From assembly GCA_002280485.1 (NCBI GenBank), contig NCED01000051.1:1-12465 (forward strand): DNA of 12,465 bases. Reading direction: 5' to 3'. The DNA is from Caulobacterales bacterium 32-69-10 (lineage in GTDB: Bacteria; Pseudomonadota; Alphaproteobacteria; Caulobacterales; Caulobacteraceae). The position numbers were made by a program, and so were the translations under genes. The first letter of the stretch is position 1. The number at the start of each line of letters is the position of its first letter. Below are positions 1 through 6,602 of the stretch, one piece after another. The notes under the pieces are model-generated. The model saw only the letters and a list, made by a program, of their open reading frames with translations. It did not search any database and was not told where the DNA came from.

Positions 1-1058
1 CGGCGCTGGGTGAAGCGCACCAGCACGACGGAGATGCCTTTCTTGCCGGCCCGGCCGGTGCGGCCCGAGCGGTGCAGCAGTCCGGCGGGGGCGCTGGGCA
101 GGTCGGCGTGGATGACGAGGCCGAGGTCGGGCAGGTCGAGCCCCCGCGCCGCCACATCGGTGGCGACGCAGACCCGCGAACGGCCGTCGCGCAGGGACTG
201 CAGGGCGTGGGAACGCTCGGACTGGCTCAGCTCGCCCGACAGGGCCACGGCTGCGAAGCCGCGCTCGATCAGGCTGCCGTGCAGACGCTTGACCGCCTCG
301 CGGGTCGAGCAGAACACCAGCACGCCGGGGCTCTCGAAATAGCGCAGCAGGTTGACCACCGCGTGCTCGATGTCGTTCGGCGCGGCGCGGATGGCGCGGT
401 ACTCGATGTCCCCGTGCGGCTCGCTGCGGTCGACGGTGTCGATGCGCACGGCGTTCTTCTGGAATTTCTTGGCGAGCTGGGCGATCTCGCGGGCGATGGT
501 GGCCGAGAACAGCAGGGTGCGGCGCTCGCCCGGGGCGGCGTCGAGGATGAACTCCAGGTCTTCGCGAAAGCCCAGGTCCAGCATCTCGTCGGCCTCGTCG
601 AGCACCACGACGCTGAGCGCCGAGACGTCGAGGTTGCCGCGCTCCAGGTGGTCCTTCAGGCGCCCCGGCGTGCCGACCACCACGTGGCAGCCGGCGGCGA
701 GCGCCCGCTGCTCGCGGCGCGGGTCCATGCCGCCGACGCAGGACACGACCCGCGCGCCGGTGTGGGCGTAGAGCCAGGTCAGTTCGCGCTCGACCTGCAT
801 GGCCAGCTCTCGGGTGGGGGCGATGATCAGGGCCAGGGGCGGGCCGGCGGGGCCGAAATTCGCCCGGTCGCCCATCAGGCTCTCCGCGGCGGCCAGGCCA
901 TAGGCCACGGTCTTGCCGGAACCGGTCTGGGCCGACACCAGCATGTCGCGGTCGCCGCCGCCGGCCTCGAGCACGGCGGCCTGCACCGCCGTCGGCTCGG
1001 CGTAACCCTGCTCGGTCAGGGCGCGCTGCAGCGCGGGATTCATCGTCGGGAAGGGCAT
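1..1058 (-). CDS. DEAD-box ATP-dependent RNA helicase (C-terminus cut by window edge)
   Basis: Cytoplasmic ATP-dependent RNA helicase, probably of the DeaD/CsdA or RhlE kind that remodels structured RNA in ribosome assembly, cold adaptation or mRNA decay. The frame is open from an ATG at 1058 (MPFPTMNPALQ) to the left edge, giving 352 residues without a stop. Motifs appear in the right order: a Q-motif-like region at residues 3-26, Walker A AQTGSGKT 43-50, PTRELA 81-86, TPGRL about 130-134, DEAD 154-157, SAT 185-187, VFCSTR about 248-253, VATDVAARGLD about 298-308 and HRSGRTGR 329-336. Both RecA-like domains are therefore almost complete, and only the C-terminal extension is missing. That extension separates the subfamilies, so I give no symbol. 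No strong Shine-Dalgarno is visible. A second in-frame ATG at codon 6 is a possible alternative start. The gene is divergent from the nuclease gene to its right. Confidence 0.95.
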   Translation of the reverse strand, partial: MPFPTMNPALQRALTEQGYAEPTAVQAAVLEAGGGDRDMLVSAQTGSGKTVAYGLAAAESLMGDRANFGPAGPPLALIIAPTRELAMQVERELTWLYAHTGARVVSCVGGMDPRREQRALAAGCHVVVGTPGRLKDHLERGNLDVSALSVVVLDEADEMLDLGFREDLEFILDAAPGERRTLLFSATIAREIAQLAKKFQKNAVRIDTVDRSEPHGDIEYRAIRAAPNDIEHAVVNLLRYFESPGVLVFCSTREAVKRLHGSLIERGFAAVALSGELSQSERSHALQSLRDGRSRVCVATDVAARGLDLPDLGLVIHADLPSAPAGLLHRSGRTGRAGKKGISVVLVRFTQR

Positions 1059-1166
1059 GGCGGCCTCGATAGCTCGGCTTGCTCGCCGGGGGCGGCTTGT
1101 GCCACAGACGGCGACCGCAGTGCAGAAAATCTGTCGATCCGCCTCGGAAAAGGCTTGCACAAAGGC

Positions 1167-1218
1167 TCGTCATGCTGAGGAGCGCGAGCGTAGCTTGCGC
1201 GTCTCGAAGCACGCACGA
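1167..1218. repeat. Intergenic imperfect palindromic repeat (REP-like)
   Basis: The stretch reads TCGTCATGCTGAGGAG at its left end and CGCGTCTCGAAGCACGCACGA at its right end. Reverse-complementing the right arm gives TCGT..TGCT..GAG.CGCG in register with the left arm, so it is an imperfect palindrome able to fold as RNA. It lies in the 199-bp gap between two divergent genes. Sequences with CTGAGGAG...GTCTCGAAG are familiar to me as dispersed elements in Caulobacteraceae and other alphaproteobacterial genomes, but only one copy is present here, so repetitiveness is recalled and not shown. I see no recognisable promoter elsewhere in the gap. Confidence 0.5.
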
Positions 1219-1257
1219 CAGTCACACCCGCGCCAAGCATGTTAGGTAACTGGCCTC

Positions 1258-2262
1258 ATGCGCCTCGCCCTCTTCGCCGCCTCCGCCCTCGCCCTGGCCG
1301 TCGCCACCCCCGCTAGCGCCTGGGAGGAGACCGGCCACCGCATGGTCGCGCGCCTCGCCGTCGAGGCCTTCCCGGAGGAGCTGCCGGCCTTCCTGCGCAC
1401 CAAGGAGGCCGCCTGGAGCCTGACCGAGCTGTCCCGCGAGGCCGACCGCTCCAAGGGCGCCGGCCAGCCCCATGACGCCGACCTCGACCCGGCCCACTTC
1501 GTCGACGTCGACGACGCCGGCAAGGTGCTGAACGGACCGGCCCTGGCCGCCCTGCCGCGCGACCGTGAGGACTATGAAAAGGCTCTGCAGGCGGCGGGGA
1601 CCAACAGCTGGGACGCCGGCTGGCTCCCCTACACCATCGTCGAGGGCTGGCAGCAGCTGGCCAAGGACTTCGCCTACTGGCGCGCCGCCCGCGTCGGCGA
1701 GAAGACCGGCAAGACCCGCGCCGAGCGGCGCTGGTTCGCCCAGGATCGCAAGCTGCGCGAAGCCCTGATCATCCGCGACCTGGGCTACTGGTCGCACTTC
1801 GTCGGCGACGGCAGCCAGCCCCTGCACGTGACCATGCACTACAACGGCTGGGGCGATCACCCCAACCCGAACAACTACACCAAGGACCGCATCCACGGCC
1901 CGTTCGAGGGCGCCTTCGTCGCGGCCAACGCCACCGACGCGGCCGTGCGCGCCGCGATGAAACCCTATTCGCCCTGCGGCTGCACGGTGCAGGTCTCCAC
2001 CGCCCGCTTCCTCGGCGAGGCCTCCGGCAGGCTCGTGCCGCTCTACGAGCTGTGGGGGCAGGGCGGCTTCACCAATGGCGACCCGCGGGGAACCGCCTTC
2101 GTGGTCGAGCGGTTGGCGTCCGGCGCGACCCAGCTTCGCGACATGGTGGTGGACGCCTGGCGGGCCAGCCCCGACTTCACGGTCGGCTATCCCCCGACGG
2201 CCGCCCGGGTCGTGGAAGAGACCGGAAAGGCGCCGTTCGAGACCATCTATGGCAGGCAGTGA
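1258..2262 (+). CDS. Exported S1/P1-type nuclease (zinc-dependent)
   Basis: Predicted secreted or periplasmic zinc-dependent nuclease of the S1/P1 nuclease (phospholipase C/P1) family, which cleaves single-stranded RNA or DNA and can release 3'-phosphates. A signal peptide fills residues 1-21 (MR, a hydrophobic stretch, then TPASA). Cleavage before Trp22 makes Trp the mature N-terminus, as P1 requires, because its terminal amine is a zinc ligand. His27 is then mature His6. Further likely ligands are D63, H80, H180 (WSHFVGD), D184, H190 (QPLH) and H213. The last ligand, normally Asp in HxxxD, is Glu217 here (HGPFE). At 334 residues the length is ordinary. The start is preceded by TTAGGTAAC about 10 nt upstream, a fair ribosome binding site. 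The 3' end overlaps the NUDIX gene by 14 nt, suggesting co-transcription. Confidence 0.92.
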   Translation: MRLALFAASALALAVATPASAWEETGHRMVARLAVEAFPEELPAFLRTKEAAWSLTELSREADRSKGAGQPHDADLDPAHFVDVDDAGKVLNGPALAALPRDREDYEKALQAAGTNSWDAGWLPYTIVEGWQQLAKDFAYWRAARVGEKTGKTRAERRWFAQDRKLREALIIRDLGYWSHFVGDGSQPLHVTMHYNGWGDHPNPNNYTKDRIHGPFEGAFVAANATDAAVRAAMKPYSPCGCTVQVSTARFLGEASGRLVPLYELWGQGGFTNGDPRGTAFVVERLASGATQLRDMVVDAWRASPDFTVGYPPTAARVVEETGKAPFETIYGRQ

Positions 2263-2767
2263 TCTCCAGTTCGGCCGGCTCCAGCCAGGCCTGACCTATA
2301 CCGACCGCCCGGCGGCCTTCGGGATCGCCGAGAGGGACGGCCGCATCGCCCTGGTCAAGGTCGAGACGGCCGACGGGACCTGGCGCGACCTGCCCGGCGG
2401 CGCCATCGAGGATGGCGAGGACGAGGCCCAGGCCATGGCCCGCGAGTTCGGCGAGGAGACGGGGCTGGTGGTCCGCGCGGCGGGGCTGATCACCCGCGCC
2501 GACCAGTACTTCCGCAAGTCCGACGGCCAGCCGGTGAACAACCTTTCGGCCATCTACCGCGCCGCCATCGAAGGCGAGGACGCCGCTCTCAAGATCGAGG
2601 ACGACCACACCCTGGAATGGTGGGGCCCGCTCGAAGCCCTGAAAGCCCTGCGTCACGACAGCCACGCCTGGGCGGTGGCGGCGTGGATGCGGGAATCTTC
2701 CCCTCCCCCCGGAGGGGAGGGCGACTCGGCGAAGCCGTCCGGGGCGGGGGGACCTATCCGCAGCTGA
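2249..2767 (+). CDS. NUDIX hydrolase
   Basis: Cytoplasmic NUDIX hydrolase of 172 residues that would split a nucleoside diphosphate linked to another moiety; the substrate cannot be read from the sequence. The NUDIX box GX5EX7REUXEEXGU is perfect at residues 51-73: G51, E57, R65, E66, E69, E70, G72. The Glu residues of the REFGEE segment are the usual Mg2+ ligands. I chose the ATG at 2249, inside the end of the nuclease gene, because the fold begins soon after it (GLTYTDRPAAFGIAER) and upstream codons are an out-of-frame shadow of the nuclease. No good Shine-Dalgarno lies close, so coupling to the preceding gene is likely. The last 20 or so residues (from SSPPPGG) are encoded by a GC-rich repeat and resemble no NUDIX domain, so the ancestral stop was probably lost or overrun. 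The 3' end overlaps the opposing glycosyltransferase by 14 bp. Confidence 0.92.
   Translation: MAGSDLQFGRLQPGLTYTDRPAAFGIAERDGRIALVKVETADGTWRDLPGGAIEDGEDEAQAMAREFGEETGLVVRAAGLITRADQYFRKSDGQPVNNLSAIYRAAIEGEDAALKIEDDHTLEWWGPLEALKALRHDSHAWAVAAWMRESSPPPGGEGDSAKPSGAGGPIRS
2697..2737. repeat. GC-rich hairpin repeat at convergent gene ends
   Basis: CTTCCCCTCC (2697-2706) and GGAGGGGAGG (2711-2720) form a 10-bp stem with one G-T wobble and a CCCC loop. A small second stem follows, CGGC-GAA-GCCG (2727-2737). The composition GGAGGGCGACTCGGCGAAGCCG resembles an intergenic repeat I recall as abundant in Caulobacter and Brevundimonas genomes; this is memory, since there is one copy here. It sits between two convergent genes, so it may act as a weak bidirectional terminator, although no T-tract follows. 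It lies inside the NUDIX reading frame. Confidence 0.5.
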
Positions 2768-3539
2768 GGCGATAGCCGCCGAAATCGCCGCCGCCATTCT
2801 TCCGCAAACTCAAAAACGCCCCCGCGTTCTTCGCCAGGAACAGGGCGTCGGCGGCGTAGCGCTTGCGCGTGCGCGGCTCGTTGAGGAAGCGCCACAGCCA
2901 TTCGCCGCCCAGCTTCTGGGTCCACTTCGGCGCCCGCTTGCTGGCGCCGGCCAGGAACAGCAGGCCCGAACCGCAGCTCAGCATGTCGGCGACGCAGCCC
3001 GCCCGCTTGAGCTGGGCGGCCAGGAGCTCGCTCTGCGGCGCGCCGGTGCAGATCAGCACCAGGTCCGGCCGGGCGGTCAGGACGCGGGCCGCGATGGCGC
3101 GGCGCTCCGACGGGCGGCGGATATAGCCCATCGACGGCTCCAGGAAATCGAAGCCCAAGGCGGGGTAGGTCTGCAGCAGCTTGGCCTCGACCTCGGGGGT
3201 GTAGCCGATCACGAACACCCGGGCGGCGGCGGGCAGGCGCGCCAATAACTCCGGCGCGAGGTCGGCGCCGGTCAGGCAGAAGGCCTGGCCCCGATAGAAC
3301 GCCCGATCGAGGAAGCGGCTGTCGTTGAGCAGCACGTCCGCCCGGCGATAGGCCCGGCGCAGGGCCTTGGACAGCGACAGCAGCCGCAGGTGGTCGAGGT
3401 TCGGCGTGATGATCAGCCGGCCGCCGACGGGGGCGGCCAGGGCGTCCAGGCCGCCGCCGTAGAGCCGAAACAGGGGCGCGGCGCGATGCGTCCGCGCGGC
3501 GGGCGCCAGGCCTTGGGCGTGAGAGATCGACAGTTCCAT
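2754..3539 (-). CDS. WecG/TagA/CpsF-family glycosyltransferase
   Basis: Predicted GT26-type glycosyltransferase of 261 residues. The family moves a sugar such as ManNAc(A) from a UDP donor onto a lipid-linked acceptor in assembly of surface polysaccharide. Visible family features: IITPNLDHLRLL (about 43-54), AYRRADVLLND with candidate catalytic Asp73, TGADL (90-94), PDLVLICTGAPQSE (158-171) and the C-terminal block KRAPKW...GGEWLWRFLNEPRTRKRY (201-228), which in TagA-type enzymes forms the membrane-facing tail. Two motifs deviate: the usual ADG(M/x) is NDSRF, and GxPKQE is GAPQSE with only the Glu kept. The start is the ATG at 3539, which lacks a clear Shine-Dalgarno. The gene lies 56 bp downstream of the response regulator on the same strand, so they may be co-transcribed. 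No other polysaccharide gene is in view, so pathway and acceptor are unknown. Confidence 0.88.
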   Translation of the reverse strand: MELSISHAQGLAPAARTHRAAPLFRLYGGGLDALAAPVGGRLIITPNLDHLRLLSLSKALRRAYRRADVLLNDSRFLDRAFYRGQAFCLTGADLAPELLARLPAAARVFVIGYTPEVEAKLLQTYPALGFDFLEPSMGYIRRPSERRAIAARVLTARPDLVLICTGAPQSELLAAQLKRAGCVADMLSCGSGLLFLAGASKRAPKWTQKLGGEWLWRFLNEPRTRKRYAADALFLAKNAGAFLSLRKNGGGDFGGYRLSCG

Positions 3540-3573
3540 GCGGAAAAACTACCGCCTGTGCGCTTGCGACCCC

Positions 3574-3593
3574 GTGAACGAACTTGGTGAACG
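3574..3593. repeat. Short direct repeat GTGAACG x2 (13-bp period)
   Basis: GTGAACG occurs at 3574-3580 and again at 3587-3593, separated by AACTTG. It fills most of the 56-bp gap between the end of the response regulator and the start of the glycosyltransferase. It could be a tandem binding site or chance. Confidence 0.3.
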
Positions 3594-3595
3594 GC

Positions 3596-4288
3596 TCAAA
3601 CCAGGCCGCGGCGCGAAGCCTCCAGGGCGGCCTCGGCCCGGGAAGTGATGCCGAGCTTGCGGTAGATGATCTTCACATAGGTGGCCACGGTCTGCTCGGT
3701 CAGGCCCAGCCGCGTCGCCGCCTCGGCCACCCGCGAGCCGCGGGCCAGCAACTGCAGCACCTCCAGCTCGCGCGGCGTCAGATTGGCTTCGGCCTCCTTC
3801 TCGGGCGGCGCCGGAGCCTGCCGATGCTGGAAGTGGGCCAGGAGGCGCCGGGCGATGGACGGGGTGAGCGGCGGCTCCCCGTCGTCGATACGCCGCAGGC
3901 ACCGCACCAGGGTTTCGGTGTCGTGGCGCTTGAGCAGGAAGCCTTCGGCCCCGGCCGCCATGGCCTCCAGCAGATTGGCGTCGTCGTCGAAGGCGGTGAT
4001 CACCACCGCCAGGGTCCGCGGCGCCTCGGTGCGCATCTGGCGGATCAAGTCGATGCCGCTGCCGTCGGGCAGGACGAGGTCGATCAGCGCCAGGTGCAGG
4101 CGATCGCGGTCCGCGGGCGAAATCTCCGCCAGCCAGGCCCGAGCCCCCGCGAGGTCGGCGACCGTCGTCACCTGCGCCCCGGGCAGGGCCTCACGCATGA
4201 CGTCGGCCATCCAGCGGCGGACCTCCGGCTCGTCTTCGACTACGAGGCCAAGCGGCAAGTTCGACGCGGCCGTCAGGCTGACCTCCAC
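3596..4288 (-). CDS. NarL/FixJ-family response regulator
   Basis: Two-component response regulator of 230 residues that should bind DNA when phosphorylated. Receiver domain about 13-130: acidic pocket E18-D19, phospho-acceptor Asp70 (LALIDLVLPDGSG), switch Thr98 (VITAFDD) and Lys120 (FLLKR). A proline- and charge-rich linker (about 155-168) leads to a LuxR-type helix-turn-helix, 170-229, with LTPRELEVLQLLARG and TVATYVKIIYRKLG. The start is a GTG at 4288, chosen because a strong AGGGAGGA (plus-strand 4299-4306) lies 10 nt upstream. An overlapping GTG two bases further upstream is in another frame. The gene is divergent from the sensor kinase, its obvious partner, and both 5' ends share a 125-bp region. 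The downstream glycosyltransferase may be in its transcript. Target genes cannot be read from the sequence. Confidence 0.94.
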   Translation of the reverse strand: MEVSLTAASNLPLGLVVEDEPEVRRWMADVMREALPGAQVTTVADLAGARAWLAEISPADRDRLHLALIDLVLPDGSGIDLIRQMRTEAPRTLAVVITAFDDDANLLEAMAAGAEGFLLKRHDTETLVRCLRRIDDGEPPLTPSIARRLLAHFQHRQAPAPPEKEAEANLTPRELEVLQLLARGSRVAEAATRLGLTEQTVATYVKIIYRKLGITSRAEAALEASRRGLV

Positions 4289-4329
4289 ACTTGGACGATC
4301 CTCCCTGTTCAGGGAGTGGCGCCGCGTTG

Positions 4330-4342
4330 TTCCGTCACGGAA
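4330..4342. promoter_or_regulatory. Perfect inverted repeat TTCCGT-C-ACGGAA, candidate operator
   Basis: A 6-1-6 perfect palindrome lies in the 125-bp region between the divergent regulator and kinase genes, 42 bp from the regulator start and 72 bp from the kinase start. NarL/FixJ-type dimers commonly bind short inverted repeats, so autoregulation is a reasonable inference. I could not identify convincing -35/-10 boxes beside it. Confidence 0.4.
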
Positions 4343-4413
4343 GGCTGCGGGCTATGCAGTCTCCAGGGGACCGGTAGAGCCCGCAAGCCCTTTAATCCAG
4401 TGGAAGCAGGCGC

Positions 4414-6567
4414 TTGAAAGACCGTCCTATCGCGCCGCTCCATCGACTGGCCCTGGCCCTGCTGCTGGGCCTCGGCCTGGCCGCGGCCTGCACCTGGTAT
4501 GCAGCCGTCCAGCCCTGGCTGGGCCTGACTCTCAGCTACAGCGCCGAGGCCAACGGGGCTGTGGTGCGCCAGGCCCGCGGGCCCGCCGCCGCGATCCCGG
4601 TCGGCACGGTGCTGACCCGCGTCTCCGACGGGCGCGACACGATCGACTTCGTCGCCGACGATTTCGTCACCGAGCCCGACGGCAGCCTCGGCACCTATCG
4701 CAACCACGACGTCTTCCTCGCCCGCCAGGGCCGGCTGGCCCAGATCCAGGCCGCCCCGACCGTGGTGTTCACCGACGCCAAGGGCATGGGCTGGAGCGTC
4801 AGCCCCCGGCCGCACCGGCCCCTCGTCTCCCTGGGGACATCCTACTGGGTGCAGCTGGCGGTGGGGGTGTTCGCCTGGCTGATATCGGCCTGCATCTGGG
4901 CGTTCCGCCCCGGCGACATCAGCGCCCGCTACCTGTTGCTCAGCGGCTTTTCGACCCTGATGTTCGCCCCCTTCGCCGGGGTCTACACCACCCGCGAGCT
5001 CGGCCTGCCGTCGCTCCCGTTCCGGGTGCTGGACGACCTGAACTTCCTCGGCGGCAGTCTGTTCGCCGCCTGCCTGGCCTCGATGCTGCTCTACTACCCG
5101 CGCAAGATCGCCCCCCGCTGGGTCGGCTGCGCCGTCGTCGGCGCCTCCATCCTCTGGTTCGTGGCCCAGGAGGCCTATGTCTTCGAGTCCATGACCATGG
5201 CCCGGCGCCTTCTGGTCATGGTCATGCTCCTGGCCACCTTCGTCCTCTCCGCCGTGCAGTGGCGCCACACGGCCAAGGACCCCATCGCCCGGGCCGCCCT
5301 GCAATGGTTCCTGTTGTCGTGGGTGGTGGGCGCGGGCCTGTTCTGCTCGCTGATCCTGGCCCCGCAGATGGTGGGGATCGATACCTCGCCGCTGCAGGGC
5401 TACGCCTTCCTGCTGTTCCTCCTGGTCTATGGGGGCCTGGCCTTCGGCATCCTGCGCTTTCGCCTGTTCGACCTCGGCGAATGGTGGCTGCGCACCATGC
5501 TGTGGACCGGCAGCGTGGTGGCCCTGGTCCTGCTCGACATGCTGTTCCTGGCCGGGCTGCAGCTGTCGTCCGGGATTTCCATCAGCCTGGCGCTGCTGAT
5601 CTGCGGCCTGCTTTGGCTGCCCATGCGCGCCTGGGTGTGGGGCCGCTTCCTGATGCGCTCGCGCGAGAACGACCGGGCCCTGTTCGAGCGCGTGGTCGGC
5701 GTGGCCCTGGCCGAGCGCGGCGAGGAACAGGCGGGGCGCTGGCTGGCCCTGTTCCAGGCCACTTTCGATCCGCTCAACATGAGGACCGAGCTGCGGGTCG
5801 CCGCTCCGCGGATCGAGGACGACGGCCTGGCCCTGCTGGTCGCCCCCGTCGACGAACTCCCGGGGCTGCGGCTCGAATACGCCGACGGGGGGCGGCGCCT
5901 GTTCGGCCGGCGTGACGTGGCCCTGGCCGGCGAGTTGGCCGGGATGCTGCGCCACGTCCTGCACAGCCGCCGCGCCTACGAGGACGGGGTCGCCGTCGAG
6001 CGCAAGCGGATCGCCCGCGACATGCACGACAACATCGGCGCCCAGCTCCTGCGCGCCCTGCATTCCGACGGGGAGGACCGGAAGGACCGGCTGATCCGCG
6101 AGACCCTCGCCGACCTCGGCGGCATGATCAACGACGCCGCCCGGCTGGGCTCGTCCCTCGACGAGGTGCTGGCCGACCTGCGCTACGAAACGGCCGAGCG
6201 GCTGCAGGCTCGCGGCATCGTGCTTGACTGGGCCCTGGACGAGGGCCAGGGGCTCGACCCCACGCCGGCCGTCGTCCACACCCTGCGCTCGGTGATCCGC
6301 GAGTCGGTGAGCAATGTGCTCAAGCACGCCCATGCCGGACGGCTGTACGTCTCGGCCCGGCAGGTTGACGACACCGTCGCCCTGCTGGTCGAGGACGACG
6401 GGGTGGGCTTCGACCCGGACCGGGTCTCGGGCGGAAACGGCCTGGGCAACATGAAGGGCCGCGTCGAGACCCTGGGCGGTTCCATCGGCTGGGCGCCGGG
6501 CGCCGGCGGGCGGGGCGTCCTGCTCACCGCTCGACTGCCGCTGCGGGCGACGACGATCAAGGCGTAG
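4414..6567 (+). CDS. Polytopic sensor histidine kinase, HisKA_3 type, ComP-like layout
   Basis: Inner-membrane sensor kinase of 717 residues, likely partner of the divergent NarL-type regulator. Order: a first membrane helix (about 9-27); an extracytoplasmic PDZ-like segment (about 45-115, with GPAAAIPVGTVLTRVSDG resembling a PDZ core); about nine further hydrophobic helices between 143 and 405; a cytoplasmic linker (about 410-520); HisKA_3 dimerisation helix with phospho-acceptor His538 (ERKRIARDMHDNIG); and an ATPase domain with N-box Asn634, G1 box D661-D662-G-V-G and G2 GLG 676-678. Many helices plus a PDZ-like domain recalls Bacillus ComP, though the ligand is unknown. In the HDxxxQ motif the +5 position is Ala (HDNIGA), with Gln at +6. 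The start is a TTG at 4414 behind GGAAGCAGG; a stop lies seven codons upstream in frame and no ATG or GTG intervenes. Confidence 0.93.
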   Translation: MKDRPIAPLHRLALALLLGLGLAAACTWYAAVQPWLGLTLSYSAEANGAVVRQARGPAAAIPVGTVLTRVSDGRDTIDFVADDFVTEPDGSLGTYRNHDVFLARQGRLAQIQAAPTVVFTDAKGMGWSVSPRPHRPLVSLGTSYWVQLAVGVFAWLISACIWAFRPGDISARYLLLSGFSTLMFAPFAGVYTTRELGLPSLPFRVLDDLNFLGGSLFAACLASMLLYYPRKIAPRWVGCAVVGASILWFVAQEAYVFESMTMARRLLVMVMLLATFVLSAVQWRHTAKDPIARAALQWFLLSWVVGAGLFCSLILAPQMVGIDTSPLQGYAFLLFLLVYGGLAFGILRFRLFDLGEWWLRTMLWTGSVVALVLLDMLFLAGLQLSSGISISLALLICGLLWLPMRAWVWGRFLMRSRENDRALFERVVGVALAERGEEQAGRWLALFQATFDPLNMRTELRVAAPRIEDDGLALLVAPVDELPGLRLEYADGGRRLFGRRDVALAGELAGMLRHVLHSRRAYEDGVAVERKRIARDMHDNIGAQLLRALHSDGEDRKDRLIRETLADLGGMINDAARLGSSLDEVLADLRYETAERLQARGIVLDWALDEGQGLDPTPAVVHTLRSVIRESVSNVLKHAHAGRLYVSARQVDDTVALLVEDDGVGFDPDRVSGGNGLGNMKGRVETLGGSIGWAPGAGGRGVLLTARLPLRATTIKA

Positions 6568-6602
6568 CGACGGCTGCGGTTCCCGCGCTAGAACTGCAAC
6601 CC

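Noticed and set aside
1117..1140. CAGA-AAA-TCTG short palindrome upstream of the helicase
   Set aside because: Only 4-bp arms; expected by chance.
72..1178. 368-codon plus-strand frame over the helicase
   Set aside because: Antisense to a DEAD-box helicase with all motifs intact.
3681..5915. 744-codon open frame on the plus strand across the regulator and kinase
   Set aside because: It is an Arg/Pro/Gly-rich shadow antisense to the regulator and out of frame with the kinase; both real genes show full motif sets.
4309..6333. 674-codon open frame antisense to the kinase
   Set aside because: Low-complexity Gln/Gly/His/Ala-rich translation typical of the antisense strand of high-GC genes; no domain visible.
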